Assembly (NCBI GenBank): GCA_964410945.1
Contig: CAYPJE010000009.1
Coordinates: 1 to 64,000, forward strand
Reading direction: 5' to 3'
Source: CAYPJE01 sp964410945
Lineage (GTDB): Bacteria > Fidelibacterota > Marinisomatia > Marinisomatales > TCS56
Length of the DNA stretch: 64,000 nt
The first letter of the stretch is position 1. Each line of letters begins with the position of its first letter. The notes under the pieces were generated by a model that was given only the letters and a program-made list of their open reading frames with translations, was not told the origin of the DNA and did not search any database. Positions 27,701 to 37,072 of this stretch are shown here, piece by piece. The translations under genes were made by a program, and so were the position numbers.

Positions 27701-28056
27701 CGCTCTGCAATGACTGTAACCTCGGCCATATTCAATACATCAGCCTGTAGTTCAACGTCTATATTGGACGTCTGGTCAATTACCACTACAACATTAGTCA
27801 CTGATACATTGGCATAACCCATCATGGAAAGTTTTAATACCTGATTTCCCGGAGGTACATTCAGGATCACATAGTACCCATCCAGATCACTGGCAGCACC
27901 AAGATTGGTGCCATCTACAATAACATTTACGCCTACCAATGCTTCACCGGTACCGGCATCGGTAATTATACCCGCAATCTTGCCGGTTGTTATAGCGAAT
28001 GCCATGTTGACAGCCACTAGAAATGTTAATACTGTTAATAAAGTCCTGTTCATCAT
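24754..28056 (-). CDS. SusC-like TonB-dependent outer-membrane receptor (cassette B)
   Basis: About 1100 residues from the ATG at 28056, which has GAGG 5 bases upstream. After the signal peptide comes a carboxypeptidase-regulatory-like domain ('TGKIAGIITDAGTGEALVG', 'ATNLG'-type strands through 'VPPGNQVLKLSMMGY'). Then follow a TonB-box-like 'AEVTVIAERP', a plug domain ('VNEVIGLQAGVEDLSIRG', 'AYIVDGFIMNDG') and a 22-strand-type barrel ending in 'IKIGFQISF'. An acidic insertion with 'DDNGNGEWDAGES' and 'DYNGDGERS' resembles calcium-binding loops. It imports a ligand through the outer membrane using TonB energy. It is closely related to the receptor at 32512-35700, including 'LLDDKAYID' near the C-terminus. 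Ligand unknown. Confidence 0.88.
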   Translation of the reverse strand: MMNRTLLTVLTFLVAVNMAFAITTGKIAGIITDAGTGEALVGVNVIVDGTNLGAASDLDGYYVILNVPPGNQVLKLSMMGYANVSVTNVVVVIDQTSNIDVELQADVLNMAEVTVIAERPVVEEGVSHSKLSVSSETIETMPVTSVNEVIGLQAGVEDLSIRGSSSSETAYIVDGFIMNDGRSNLPYTSVALSSVKEFTIQTGGFNGEYGNARSGVVNIITSEGDPNRYSGSFHYNYRPPGPKTFGISPYDPESYWLRPYLDEAVCWEGTTVGEPFEDDNGNGEWDAGESFTDYNGDGERSYWDDATASEYPTFMGWNAISEALMSDDDPSNDLSPEACKKLFEWQHRRQGDITKPDYTLDFGVGGPIPVLGKDLGNLRFYFSYRESQNMFVFPLSTDSYRDNIARLKLTSDLRQNIKLSVTGSYGMTKSVSPYNWTTTPTGYVLQSVYSVANLSNSESLFVPSYYSPTEIYRTVIGFNLSHGLSNKTFYEISFKNQINRYNTYQTDARDSSLYAPIPGYSDYLVDEAPYGFYDVDGLNSLGDEMIIGGWMNIGRDRSVNRNYHLKFDMTSQVNPTNKIRAGWEAVINNYDIKSFAVNSGMTTWNREQVYEVSPYRLGAYVNNQLEFKGLIANLSLRLDYSDANTVYYILDPFDSFYKAGQGDLIEENAPNEKTDPELTLSPRIGISHPISENSKLYFNYGHYRSEASSANRFSLQREYNGQVTDIGNPNLNQEKTVAYEIGYSQSLFDQYLINVAGYYKNVTNQVGWIVYESINTAVDYVVTDNNHYEDIRGAEFTIEKRKGDWLTGFINYTYMVNTYGYFGLLENYENPTKMREYLNDNEYQAKPVPRPYARASIDLHSPKRFGVNIAGIYPLGGINLNILATWKAGSYSTYNPNNIDGVVNNVQWVDSYGIDLRLTKSIQLKNADLQLYVDVSNVLNTKFLSYAGFTNSQDYEDYRASLHFDWEDGLQKGNDRLGTYRDDDVDYVPMREISYNPLDSDLLPEDIKAGESGAVYKFEGYEITGVEYDDEDNFIGYIYDYSETVTKYIGYDYNGEGWQTVTKSTFNQLLDDKAYIDMPNYRSMTFHNPREIKIGFQISF

Positions 28057-28110
28057 AGAATCCTCGTAATCATTCTGATTAGGAAGCAAAACTGTTAATT
28101 AAACCAATGA

Positions 28111-29109
28111 TCATAGCGCAAACCGGATCGTGAAGCGCTGGATATCATTAAAAATTGATGAAAATGGTGTGTAGGAATAATCGAAAGTGGCACCGAATGC
28201 ATTCACACCAAATCCAAAACTGAAGGATCTTTCATCACGGTTATGGAGGTATCCGTACCGGAAGGCCAGCATTTCGGCCAGATGGTATTCCAATCCCAGG
28301 TTGATATATTCCGGATAGGAACGTGAGTGAACGGCATCAATCGAGCAGTACAGATGATTCCCAAAACGGATTGGCAGAAAATCAAACAGATCAGCCGATA
28401 ATCCGATCGTGAATGTCAGCGGCAACTGAAATCCACTTACTTCATATTTCACCTCGTTTGAGAAATTTCTGATCGTCATCCCAAAGGCAATGCTTTTGAA
28501 ACCGGTTTTGAAGATTGTTCCAAAATCGAAAGCGATCGCCTGTTCCTCATATTTTTTCATTTTCGATGAATCAGCCTGATCGGTTTCCACGACAAAACTA
28601 CCAAGATACTGATCTGTTATTTTTATCTGTCCACCAACTGAAAACATATCTGACAGAGCCTTTCCATATCCAACACCGATGGCATAAGCCGTTGGGTTGA
28701 ATAATTCCGTATCAATATAGCCCTGATCATTACCCCAAACCTGGGTTCCTTGTAGCTCACCGTAATCCACTGTCTGGACTGATATTCCAATTACACCATA
28801 ACGGTTATTGAAAGGATTGTAGGCCATACTGAAATTGGCATGGTCAATTCCAGCCAGCCAGCTGTTGGAACTGGCGGCTACATCAACGGTCTTGGATAAC
28901 TGTGCCAAACCAGCCGGATTGAAAAACAATGAACCGGAGCCCATTTCGATCGTGGTCATGGCGCCAGCCATTCCGGCGGCACGGGCATCTGAAATTACAC
29001 TCAGAAACTGAAATCCGGTCTGAGCCCGTTTTTCATAATCAGCGGCAACCAGGCCTGACAGCAGCAATGTTCCGATGATCAACAAGTGTGTTAATGTGGT
29101 TCTTACCAT
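28111..29109 (-). CDS. PorV/PorQ-like outer-membrane barrel (cassette A)
   Basis: The start at 29109 (MVRTTLTHLLIIGTLLLSG) has GAGGTAAGG upstream and gives a clean signal peptide; the longer frame to 29172 would overlap the lipoprotein gene and spoil it. The mature part follows the PorV-like pattern: 'RAQTGFQFLSVISDARAAGM', 'LFFNPAGLAQLS', 'YGKALSDMFSVGGQIKITD', 'FDFGTIFKTGFKSIAFGM' and 'RFTIRFAL' at the end. It aligns with the cassette B barrel along its length. It closes cassette A; cassette B begins 54 bases further on with no obvious terminator, so A and B may be one transcript. Confidence 0.82.
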   Translation of the reverse strand: MVRTTLTHLLIIGTLLLSGLVAADYEKRAQTGFQFLSVISDARAAGMAGAMTTIEMGSGSLFFNPAGLAQLSKTVDVAASSNSWLAGIDHANFSMAYNPFNNRYGVIGISVQTVDYGELQGTQVWGNDQGYIDTELFNPTAYAIGVGYGKALSDMFSVGGQIKITDQYLGSFVVETDQADSSKMKKYEEQAIAFDFGTIFKTGFKSIAFGMTIRNFSNEVKYEVSGFQLPLTFTIGLSADLFDFLPIRFGNHLYCSIDAVHSRSYPEYINLGLEYHLAEMLAFRYGYLHNRDERSFSFGFGVNAFGATFDYSYTPFSSIFNDIQRFTIRFAL

Positions 29110-29161
29110 CCTTACCTCGCGGTCACTGGAAAATGTATGGTTTTTATTATTCAACATGGCT

Positions 29162-30316
29162 CTAATCCTCATCCAGAATAACCAGCTTGGTTTTTGACCT
29201 CATAGGAGCACCGCTGAATTTTGTCAGCACTACTATATACTTTTGGGCAGCCAAATTGAATTGCATCCGCTGGCGTAACGTGAAACAGGCGCCGGCTTCG
29301 GAAAACGTAATACCCTGGTAATCGGGAACAACTTCGGCGCTGTCAACAGCTGATAAAACCTGGATATCATAATAATCATCAAGATAGAATCCGGCATCCA
29401 TAACACTATAGTCGGTTAAATCCAGAATAAAACAGGTTTCGTCCAGACTTTCTGCCATTATCAATTGCTCAAAATCGCTATGATCCAATTCAACACCATT
29501 TGCGTCGAGGGCAGTAATAAGTGCCTGGCGCAAGGTATCGACGGAATATAAATAAGAGATATCTTTATCGACCCAATCGGTATCAAGCTCGACATAATTA
29601 AAAAGCTGTAATTCAGATCCTGTTTTGCCCCCCATGATTCCACACACTTTATCAGCAGTCGTAGATGCTGCTGCATCCTCATTCAACAGTACCAGGTCAA
29701 ATTCCTTAACCGCATTATCGATCAGTGTTTCCGCTTTGGTGAAGCGAATCAGGTAGATAATAGGATCCAGGTCATATTCATAGCGTGCTTTGGTATTATT
29801 AGAGACAACCATCATACCACTGGGGAACATATCACTCTGCAGTTCAACTAAATCTCCGGCCATATTCCAAATGGTAATCGTCACATGATTACTCATGAAG
29901 AATACCATATTTTCCGTTATTGCCTCTGCTCCCATGTCCAGGATAGCATATCCGCTGTTGTAGGCCGCTGAACTGAACAGGCGCTGCTTGGTATCCCCCG
30001 GGATCATGATAGCACCACTGGCATGAACGTTGGCAATAATCGAATCACGATCCGGGCTGACTGTCATCAGGCTGTCCACTCTTATATCAGTCCAGGAAGA
30101 ATCAGTCGATTCGAGCACTGACAGTCTGACCGTATCCATCCGGGCGGTATAGATATTGTCCAGCAGTCCGGCAGAAACATTATTATCAAAGGCCGAAAGT
30201 GAATAATCGTCCTCGGTCTGGAAAATTGAGCATGATGTGAATAGAGCCAGAACCAACAGGGCTGATCCAGTTCTGATAATAAATCCGGTACTGTATTTTT
30301 TCATTATTGTTATCAT
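29162..30316 (-). CDS. Lipoprotein of surface cassette A
   Basis: 384 residues with signal 'GSALLVLALFTSC', the Cys being the lipid anchor. The remaining sequence is acidic, with segments such as 'FMSNHVTITIWNMAGDLVE' and a C-terminal part where 'FTLRQRMQFNLAAQKYIVVL' suggests two or three beta-sandwich domains. No family is recognised. It corresponds by position to the 209-residue lipoprotein of cassette B. The start may be 30316 (AGGT 8 bases upstream) or four codons later at 30304. It lies 5 bases after the Fn3 protein gene and 52 before the PorV-like start, so it is part of the same operon. Confidence 0.7.
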   Translation of the reverse strand: MITIMKKYSTGFIIRTGSALLVLALFTSCSIFQTEDDYSLSAFDNNVSAGLLDNIYTARMDTVRLSVLESTDSSWTDIRVDSLMTVSPDRDSIIANVHASGAIMIPGDTKQRLFSSAAYNSGYAILDMGAEAITENMVFFMSNHVTITIWNMAGDLVELQSDMFPSGMMVVSNNTKARYEYDLDPIIYLIRFTKAETLIDNAVKEFDLVLLNEDAAASTTADKVCGIMGGKTGSELQLFNYVELDTDWVDKDISYLYSVDTLRQALITALDANGVELDHSDFEQLIMAESLDETCFILDLTDYSVMDAGFYLDDYYDIQVLSAVDSAEVVPDYQGITFSEAGACFTLRQRMQFNLAAQKYIVVLTKFSGAPMRSKTKLVILDED

Positions 30317-30321
30317 AATAA

Positions 30322-32472
30322 TTACCTGATTATTACAAATTTCCGGTAAGTGGATTTGCCATTCGGTTCTTCGAAAGTGGCAATATATACACCACTTACA
30401 ACAATCTGGCGTGAGGTCGTAAGCAGATCCCAGTAACTGTCACCACTGCCGTAATGATCTATCGTTTTGACATGATCACCACGTTCAGTGAATATTTTTA
30501 TTTTACAATCAATTGGCAGGTTCAGGAACATGATTTTATACTCCTGCTCAGCATACTGCAATGACTTATTGCGGATATTGAATGGATTGGGTACAATCCT
30601 GATACCGTCCATATTCGGTGACGGCAGTTTCTTCAGGGTCGCTCCTTCGTTAGTCCTGGTATAAAACAAACTGGAAACTAATGGTTCTCCGGGGTTGATT
30701 GAATTCCGTGATCCATCATCGTAGGAAACAATGTAATAAAAATAATTCTGTCCACGTTCAGCGGAAATATCAGAGAACTCATGGGTCAGATTTCCGATTG
30801 AATTACTGCAGTCAAATATCTCATAGTAAGTTGAATCGAGAGCACCTTTGGCCCGGTATAATTTATAACCATCGAATAAAGACTTATCCGGGCCTTCATC
30901 CGGTGACGGTGTCCAAGTGATATAAATCCGGCTGCCTTGTGATTCGACATTGAATATGGTGGGTGGTTCCGGCGGCTGGGGAAGAACAAGATCGTTTTCG
31001 AAAAGAGTCAGAGCCCGCCGGAATGTCTGAATGATGGAATCCTTTCCAGTATATACCCAGGAATTTTTGTACAGATCCTCATCGGTGGTAGTGCTACCGT
31101 CCGGTAATTCCATGGTGGGATTTTCACCCAGGGCTTTTTTCTTATACCAGTTGCCACCAACTTCCGTATTCATCTTGCGACTGAGACCGGCCACCGCTTC
31201 CGCCAAAACAATACGGATAGTATCACCGGGAGCCATCTGGTAGGGGCCGTAACCCAATCCCTGGGAGTAACCGCCACCGCTGGCGAACAGGTTGGCATAA
31301 CCATCACCAACTTCCTCGGCCTGGCTCTTGGAAGGATGTCCAAATGCCATGTATTTATTATATTCATTATCCATTCGATCGGTACTGAACTGATCGTTAT
31401 TCTGGGTTTCCGGCTCATCGGATCCGATATACATTGTTGTCTTGGGCTGCGCGGGATCGTTCACCCGATTATCAGAGGCTTTATCGGCATAGAGAGTAGC
31501 AACACCAGCATACTGGGAGGAACCCAACCGCCCATCGGGCTGGTAACCCTGGTAATTCGGCGAACCGATATTATTATAGGTATAATCGGAGTGGAGTCCG
31601 TGCCAGGAATAAAAAGCGCGGATCAACCGACCCTGATCGTCATAAACATCGTTCTCGGCCGGTGAAATAGGATTTTCACCGATCACTTCGTTCATTGTGT
31701 TTTTACCCCACCGGGTATTGCGGATCGTACCCCAGCCACGATGTCCCAGCCAGTCGATTCCGCTGCCTTCCACCGTACCTTCATATGAAATTGCATTCCG
31801 GTACTGCCAGTAAAAATAGACATCGTTCAGGGTAGCGTTGTGGGTCAGTGAGCTGTCGGCCAGACAGATACCGGTATTGACAAAAGTATAGTCATAGATG
31901 AAAAAATTATCGTGGTTTTGCTCACTGTAGGCATAGACCTTACGCTCCATGGAAATTCCGGTGGAAGTATGGATAAAATTATACAGCATTCGGTCTGATA
32001 ACAGACCTGGAACCGCGTCACCATCAATTAAGTCACCATATTCCATATCAGTGGCCAAGTTACCATCTACATACACATCGGGATGCAATGAACGCGCCAC
32101 CAGATTAAACTCCATCGGCATCATTTCATTAACCTCGATCGAGGTCCGGGGACGGGGACCGCAATGGGCCACCTTGAAGGGGAAAGTGAAATCAGCCTGG
32201 GGATCATAATAATCCTTCACCCCGATCCAGAAGCCACGGGCCGCCTGGCAATCCTGCAAATCCCAAAAAGCAGGCCAACGCAGGCCGTATTGCTGGGTAT
32301 CTCCAAAATCCTCTTCCGGTTCGCACCCGTGAGCCTGGTAAAAATTATGGAGATTGCCGACTTTGATCCATTTTCCATCGGCTGCCTGTCCTATTGAAAC
32401 CAGGGTGATTAATAAGGCAAGGGATATTATCGGACCGGTATACCGGTTAAATGTTTTGACTATTCTTTCCAT
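30322..32472 (-). CDS. Large secreted Fn3 protein with C-terminal sorting-like domain (cassette A)
   Basis: The start at 32472 (MERIVKTFNRYTG) is supported by AAAAGGA with good spacing; the upstream in-frame ATG at 32505 has none. A signal peptide ends 'SIGQAAD'. It is homologous to the cassette B protein along most of its length. Recognisable parts are a fibronectin III-like domain from ~499 ('TIFNVESQGSRIYITW') and a C-terminal domain from ~623 with 'IRIVPNPFNIRNKS' and 'VVSGVYIATFEE'. The large N-terminal part (~470 residues) has no domain that I recognise. It lies 6 bases from the lipoprotein gene and 39 from the receptor gene. Confidence 0.75.
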   Translation of the reverse strand: MERIVKTFNRYTGPIISLALLITLVSIGQAADGKWIKVGNLHNFYQAHGCEPEEDFGDTQQYGLRWPAFWDLQDCQAARGFWIGVKDYYDPQADFTFPFKVAHCGPRPRTSIEVNEMMPMEFNLVARSLHPDVYVDGNLATDMEYGDLIDGDAVPGLLSDRMLYNFIHTSTGISMERKVYAYSEQNHDNFFIYDYTFVNTGICLADSSLTHNATLNDVYFYWQYRNAISYEGTVEGSGIDWLGHRGWGTIRNTRWGKNTMNEVIGENPISPAENDVYDDQGRLIRAFYSWHGLHSDYTYNNIGSPNYQGYQPDGRLGSSQYAGVATLYADKASDNRVNDPAQPKTTMYIGSDEPETQNNDQFSTDRMDNEYNKYMAFGHPSKSQAEEVGDGYANLFASGGGYSQGLGYGPYQMAPGDTIRIVLAEAVAGLSRKMNTEVGGNWYKKKALGENPTMELPDGSTTTDEDLYKNSWVYTGKDSIIQTFRRALTLFENDLVLPQPPEPPTIFNVESQGSRIYITWTPSPDEGPDKSLFDGYKLYRAKGALDSTYYEIFDCSNSIGNLTHEFSDISAERGQNYFYYIVSYDDGSRNSINPGEPLVSSLFYTRTNEGATLKKLPSPNMDGIRIVPNPFNIRNKSLQYAEQEYKIMFLNLPIDCKIKIFTERGDHVKTIDHYGSGDSYWDLLTTSRQIVVSGVYIATFEEPNGKSTYRKFVIIR

Positions 32473-32511
32473 AGGAATCCTTTTATCCTTTTTGATGGTA
32501 GTCATAATATT

Positions 32512-35500
32512 TTAAAGGTCGTATGACAGTTTAATCCCAAAATAAAAATTTCGGGGATTGAGGAACATCAATGACTCAATATTGGGATTGTCAATATAGG
32601 CTTTATCATCCAGCAGCTTGTTGATTTCCTTTTTGGAAACTTCCTCTGATACACCGGACTCATTCAACTGCATCCACTGCTCCAGTTCACCGACATAGTA
32701 AATCGTAGATGGATCACTAACAGCATCGGCATAATAGACATAGATCATCCGCTGGTAGTCAACATCGGTGGGACGGTAATCACCCAGACGATCATCCCCG
32801 GCCAGATGGGGCTGTTCAAGTTCATCATACACTTCCTGGGGAAATTGGAGTGATTCGACATAATTAGTATAATCGCTTGGTGTCAGATACTGATCACCAA
32901 GGGAGGCCAGTGAGAGAAACTTGAAATTGAAAATATTATAGATATCACAAACAAAGGTCAGGCGGACTTTGTTCAAATTAACGGATTTTGAGCCCTTGAA
33001 ATTCACACCATAGGTATCAACCCAACGTACGTTATAGGTAATACCTTCAACACCACCATAGGTACTGTAACTGCCGGCTTTCCAGTACCCGGAAAAAGCT
33101 GCCGTCCAGCCGCCAAGGGGATTCTGACCAATAATCTGCGGACCCCATTTCTGAGGAATACGGAAAGCCAGGTTGAAATTGACCCGGGGGCGCGGCAGTG
33201 GTTTATACTGTTCCTGGTTTTCAACATCAGCCGAATAGGCCCGTTGCTCGGCGGGGTTTTGATATAACTTACTAATCCCAAAACTACCGGATGTATAGAC
33301 ATAATAGGTATAATTCACAAAACCGGTCAGCCAGTCACCGGACCGTTTCCTGAATTCAATCTCCAGTCCCCGAATATCCTGGTAAAAATTATTTTCATAT
33401 TGGTAATAGTCTATTGACCCATCGGCGCTAATATAGCGCACTGTGTTAGCCTGATCCGATTTATCTTTGTAATAGGCGGCAATATGCAATAAATACTGAT
33501 CAAACAGAGCATGGTCATAACCTAATTCATAGGCAACGGTTTTTTCCATTGGCAGGGATGGATCGCCAAACCGGCTCATTTCGTTGCCATACCCGCGGCG
33601 GACACCAAACAGGTAATCCGGCAGGAATTTTTGCCGCATATGACCATAATTGAAGTATAGTTTTGAATTCTCGGTAATCGGATGAGAAATACCCAGACGC
33701 GGCAATAGGGTAACGTTACCATCAACCTTTTTCATAATTATACCTTCATCATCATCGGAGGTATAATTGGCGCTGAACAGACTTTTATCATAATAATCGG
33801 CAATGTACCATTTGGTATTGGGATCGAAATATTCCAACCGCAGTCCAGCCGTTGCGACCCAGCCTTTAAACTCCAGTTTATCCTGTATATATGAGTTGAT
33901 CTGATAGGGATTCTGCTCCCACTCGGTCCAGATATTGTTGGTTGGAGACCAGTCAGAAACGAGACCGTAATTCATATGGTAATAATAGGATTCAAACTCC
34001 AACCCGGTCTTGATCTGATTATTCTGATTAGCCTGGGTGGTAAAATCAAAACGCAGTTTGAACCGTGATGTTTCGGAATTATCGCGGGAGGTACTTTTTC
34101 CACCCATCAGGAAAGTTCCTCCTCCGATGCCTTCCACCAGGTAGGGGTTGAACCCGAAAGGAGAATCATCCACATAATAATCTTCCACACCAGGCCAGAT
34201 ATCATTGTCCAGCGTCTCATCAAGTGAGTCGCCGGGCGAGGTATCCCAACCGGTGTAGGAATATTCAATCAATCCCTCGTAATAGGACTTATTACTGAGC
34301 ATATTGGTCAGTTTAGCGGAGTACATCCGGTTACTTACATCGGTCAGACAATAATAATCCGGGTAGAAAATCTTACTGTTATTCTGCGACGATCCGCTGA
34401 AGATGCCAGCCACATCCCACAGATTTTCAAAATAGTTGGGATTACCCGAACTACTGGAGGAAGTGGCTGCTATTTCCTTTACAAAACTGGACAATTGCAG
34501 CTTGATCTTGGGAGTAATGTCTGAAGTAAGCTTGGTCGACCAGGCCCATTCATCGTAAGAATCCCTTGACAGTGGTATCAGGTACATGTCACGTTCCTGA
34601 CGGTAGGAAGTGTAAAAACGCAGGTTGCCCAAGGCGCTGCTTACGAAAGGTACCGGTCCACCAAACCCGGCATCGATATTAATATCCGGCTTGGAAATGT
34701 CACCGGTATGGCGATGCTGCCATTCGAATAATCGCTTGGCCGCTTCTGGCGACAGATCATTATCGGGATTGTCATCAGTACATAAATCCTCTGATACCTC
34801 CTCCCAGCCATCGAATGATGGATACTGGCTCTGCATGTAATCATCCCAGGCTCCGTTGTCGGTCCCGGTCCAGCACACATCTTCATCCAAATAAGGTCTC
34901 AGGAAATAGGAATCGGGATCGAAAATCGATTTGCCATGATATTTCTGGGCCGGAGGACTGTATTTATAATCCAGGTTAAATGAATAACCATCAGTTGATC
35001 CTTCCTTAGTAATCACATTGATTACACCAGCCTGCAGGTCACTGTACTCGGCATTAAAACCACCGGATTGGATCATGATCTCCTGAACGGCATTCAACGG
35101 GATACCCATGATCGGTTTTCCGGTCCGGTCATCCTTTAATGAGGCACCATCCAGTTTCACCGCCAATTCATTCTCGCCGCCTGACCGAACACTCATCCCC
35201 TCGATACCAGCCTGTAATCCGATCACACCTTCCACGGTGGTAACCGGCAGGTCGTCGATACGATCCTTGGAAATATTGATCTGGCTGGAGGCTACGTCTT
35301 CTTTAATTGGTTTGCGGTTAGAGATCACAACGATTTCTTCTCCTTGAAGTGACTCTATTTGCATATTAAAATCAATAGTAGTGGTCAGGTCAACATTAAC
35401 GGATACTCCGGTATACGAGACAGTGGCGTACCCGATCATGACTGCTTTTACGGTATAATTTCCGGGCGGAACATTAAGGATAACGTAGTAACCATCCAGG

Positions 35501-35700
35501 TCAGTGGCGGCTCCCATGGGTGTCCCTTCCAGAATGACGTTAGCTCCAACCAGCGGATTACCGGTTGCACCATCCAGCACCTTACCAGCCAGTTTACCGG
35601 CCGTATCGGCATTCAGGAAACTCATCCCGGCCAACAATATCGTCAGGGAAAGTGAGAAATGAAATTTATTGGATCGTTTAGAATTACGGATCAGCTGCAT
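32512..35700 (-). CDS. SusC-like TonB-dependent outer-membrane receptor (cassette A)
   Basis: 1062 residues with GAGGTG 7 bases before the ATG. Order of domains: signal peptide (~10-32), carboxypeptidase-regulatory-like domain ('AGKVLDGATGNPLVGANVI', 'VPPGNYTVKAVMIGY'), TonB-box-like 'EIVVISNRKP', plug ('VEGVIGLQAGIEGMSVRS', 'LAVKLDGASLKDD'), and a long barrel finishing 'RNFYFGIKLSYDL'. It shares motifs such as 'SKLYFNYGHMR' and 'LLDDKAYIDNPN' with the cassette B receptor. It is the first gene of cassette A and probably of a long operon. The ligand is unknown; the surface context (amidases, GHL10) suggests a cell-wall fragment or glycan, as inference. Confidence 0.88.
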   Translation of the reverse strand: MQLIRNSKRSNKFHFSLSLTILLAGMSFLNADTAGKLAGKVLDGATGNPLVGANVILEGTPMGAATDLDGYYVILNVPPGNYTVKAVMIGYATVSYTGVSVNVDLTTTIDFNMQIESLQGEEIVVISNRKPIKEDVASSQINISKDRIDDLPVTTVEGVIGLQAGIEGMSVRSGGENELAVKLDGASLKDDRTGKPIMGIPLNAVQEIMIQSGGFNAEYSDLQAGVINVITKEGSTDGYSFNLDYKYSPPAQKYHGKSIFDPDSYFLRPYLDEDVCWTGTDNGAWDDYMQSQYPSFDGWEEVSEDLCTDDNPDNDLSPEAAKRLFEWQHRHTGDISKPDINIDAGFGGPVPFVSSALGNLRFYTSYRQERDMYLIPLSRDSYDEWAWSTKLTSDITPKIKLQLSSFVKEIAATSSSSSGNPNYFENLWDVAGIFSGSSQNNSKIFYPDYYCLTDVSNRMYSAKLTNMLSNKSYYEGLIEYSYTGWDTSPGDSLDETLDNDIWPGVEDYYVDDSPFGFNPYLVEGIGGGTFLMGGKSTSRDNSETSRFKLRFDFTTQANQNNQIKTGLEFESYYYHMNYGLVSDWSPTNNIWTEWEQNPYQINSYIQDKLEFKGWVATAGLRLEYFDPNTKWYIADYYDKSLFSANYTSDDDEGIIMKKVDGNVTLLPRLGISHPITENSKLYFNYGHMRQKFLPDYLFGVRRGYGNEMSRFGDPSLPMEKTVAYELGYDHALFDQYLLHIAAYYKDKSDQANTVRYISADGSIDYYQYENNFYQDIRGLEIEFRKRSGDWLTGFVNYTYYVYTSGSFGISKLYQNPAEQRAYSADVENQEQYKPLPRPRVNFNLAFRIPQKWGPQIIGQNPLGGWTAAFSGYWKAGSYSTYGGVEGITYNVRWVDTYGVNFKGSKSVNLNKVRLTFVCDIYNIFNFKFLSLASLGDQYLTPSDYTNYVESLQFPQEVYDELEQPHLAGDDRLGDYRPTDVDYQRMIYVYYADAVSDPSTIYYVGELEQWMQLNESGVSEEVSKKEINKLLDDKAYIDNPNIESLMFLNPRNFYFGIKLSYDL

Positions 35701-35798
35701 ACTAAGTACACCTCCAAATTATCCGGTTGCCGGTGAACGGGCATCTAGCCCTGGTAGCATGAAATAGTTTTTGATATCGTTCAAATGCGTTATGTACC

Positions 35799-35827
35799 AT
35801 TATAATACTCCAGGCATTAACATTCCA
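35799..35827 (-). promoter_or_regulatory. Candidate promoter for surface cassette A
   Basis: On the minus strand a perfect TATAAT (35799-35804) is preceded 17 bases upstream by TGGAAT, a weak match to TTGACA. A transcript would begin roughly 90 bases before the receptor start at 35700. The -35 match is poor, so confidence is low. Confidence 0.3.
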
Positions 35828-36842
35828 CTGAATAGGAATAATTATGAACCACATCAAGCATGGCAAGATAGTTATCATAATTGATATAATCGGGAATGCT
35901 ATTTCCCGATCCGGCGCAATAGCCACCGTTATAACCTACATGTTTGAAATTCTTTTCCAGCAATATACGGACATCATCTGTTGAACCGAGTGAGAGAACA
36001 TCACCTACATCCAGGTTGCCAATCAGACAAAGATGGTCTCCAAATTGCTTCTTCACTTCAATAATGTCCATTGCTTTTGGTTCGATGGGATGTAATGCAT
36101 CAACACCACATTCAATAATATCTGTCATTACATCCAGCAGTAATCCATCGGAATGATAGATTAACGGCTTATTGCTATCCTTTGCCAGCTGACCTATTTT
36201 CTCCAACCATGGGAAAAAATATTTCCGCAACTGTTCTGGAGATAACATTAACCCGAAAATATAGGCAATATCATCACTATACCAAAGTATATCTACAATA
36301 TCAGATTGGGCAAGATATTCAAAAATACTGAGTACCGTGGTTCCAATTTTATTAAAAAGCGCTTCGACCAAATCCGGATTATCAAACAAATTATATGAAA
36401 AACCGGTAAAGCCCATTAATTCCCAGACCATCGTGAATATATCACCGTATTGGCCGATCACACCCATACCATCAGGTAATAATGGTTTTACATTTTCAAA
36501 AACAGAAAAATTTATTTCTTCCGGTTTGGTAAAATGGAACCGATCGAAATCCATCCAGGTGCCGATAATCCCGTCTCCTTCAGGAGCCCAATTTATTGAA
36601 GCCGAAATACTCTCATCGGCTTGATGACCCGGGATATGGAAATCGACGGTTGGTTGAAGCTTGATATAATCGTAACCGGCAGATTGCCAGAATTGAACGT
36701 CGTCCTGCAAAGTATTGACGGGGCGGCCAAGAAATTTTGCCTTAATGGTAGGATGAATGCCAAGTTCGACTAAAGGAATATAGCTGGCTTTCCCTCCCTT
36801 GAGGGTGAAAATCAACTGCTCTATATCCGGTCTATTACCCAT
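35817..36842 (-). CDS. Uroporphyrinogen decarboxylase-family (corrinoid-type) methyltransferase-like protein
   Basis: 341 residues with the UroD/MtaA-like TIM-barrel pattern: 'IPLVELGIHPTIKAKFLG' at the N-terminus, 'GIIGTWMDF', 'DIVDILWYSDDIAY', 'PLIYHSDGLLLDVM', 'GVDALHPIEPKAMDI', 'HLCLIGNLDVGDVLSLG' and 'GYCAGSGNSIPDYI'. The 'HSDG' and 'GYCAGSGNSIP' loops are typical of UroD relatives that move methyl groups from or to corrinoid cofactors rather than true HemE enzymes, whose substrate-binding Arg-rich N-terminus is missing here. It is downstream of the homocysteine methyltransferase group by 230 bases, which supports a link to one-carbon metabolism. Substrate unknown. Confidence 0.78.
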   Translation of the reverse strand: MGNRPDIEQLIFTLKGGKASYIPLVELGIHPTIKAKFLGRPVNTLQDDVQFWQSAGYDYIKLQPTVDFHIPGHQADESISASINWAPEGDGIIGTWMDFDRFHFTKPEEINFSVFENVKPLLPDGMGVIGQYGDIFTMVWELMGFTGFSYNLFDNPDLVEALFNKIGTTVLSIFEYLAQSDIVDILWYSDDIAYIFGLMLSPEQLRKYFFPWLEKIGQLAKDSNKPLIYHSDGLLLDVMTDIIECGVDALHPIEPKAMDIIEVKKQFGDHLCLIGNLDVGDVLSLGSTDDVRILLEKNFKHVGYNGGYCAGSGNSIPDYINYDNYLAMLDVVHNYSYSVEC

Positions 36843-37072
36843 CCTGGCCTTGAAAGATAATTAGTTCCACAGCGGACTTCCAGTGAGTCCCTATCCAATA
36901 CTAATAATTACGAGAATAATCTGCTAATCCTATCCATGGAAGTTAGCATGTATAGACATGTATATACTAATATTTTCTTTAATATATATGCGCGTGCTGA
37001 CTAATGGCAATTCCGGAACCGGCCATTTAAACCAGATAAGTACGGGAATATGTGAAGGTGGCGGAATTTTCC

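Noticed and set aside
36940..36975. CATGTATA direct repeat upstream of the UroD-like gene
   Set aside because: Only two short AT-rich copies with no conserved spacing to a promoter; likely chance.
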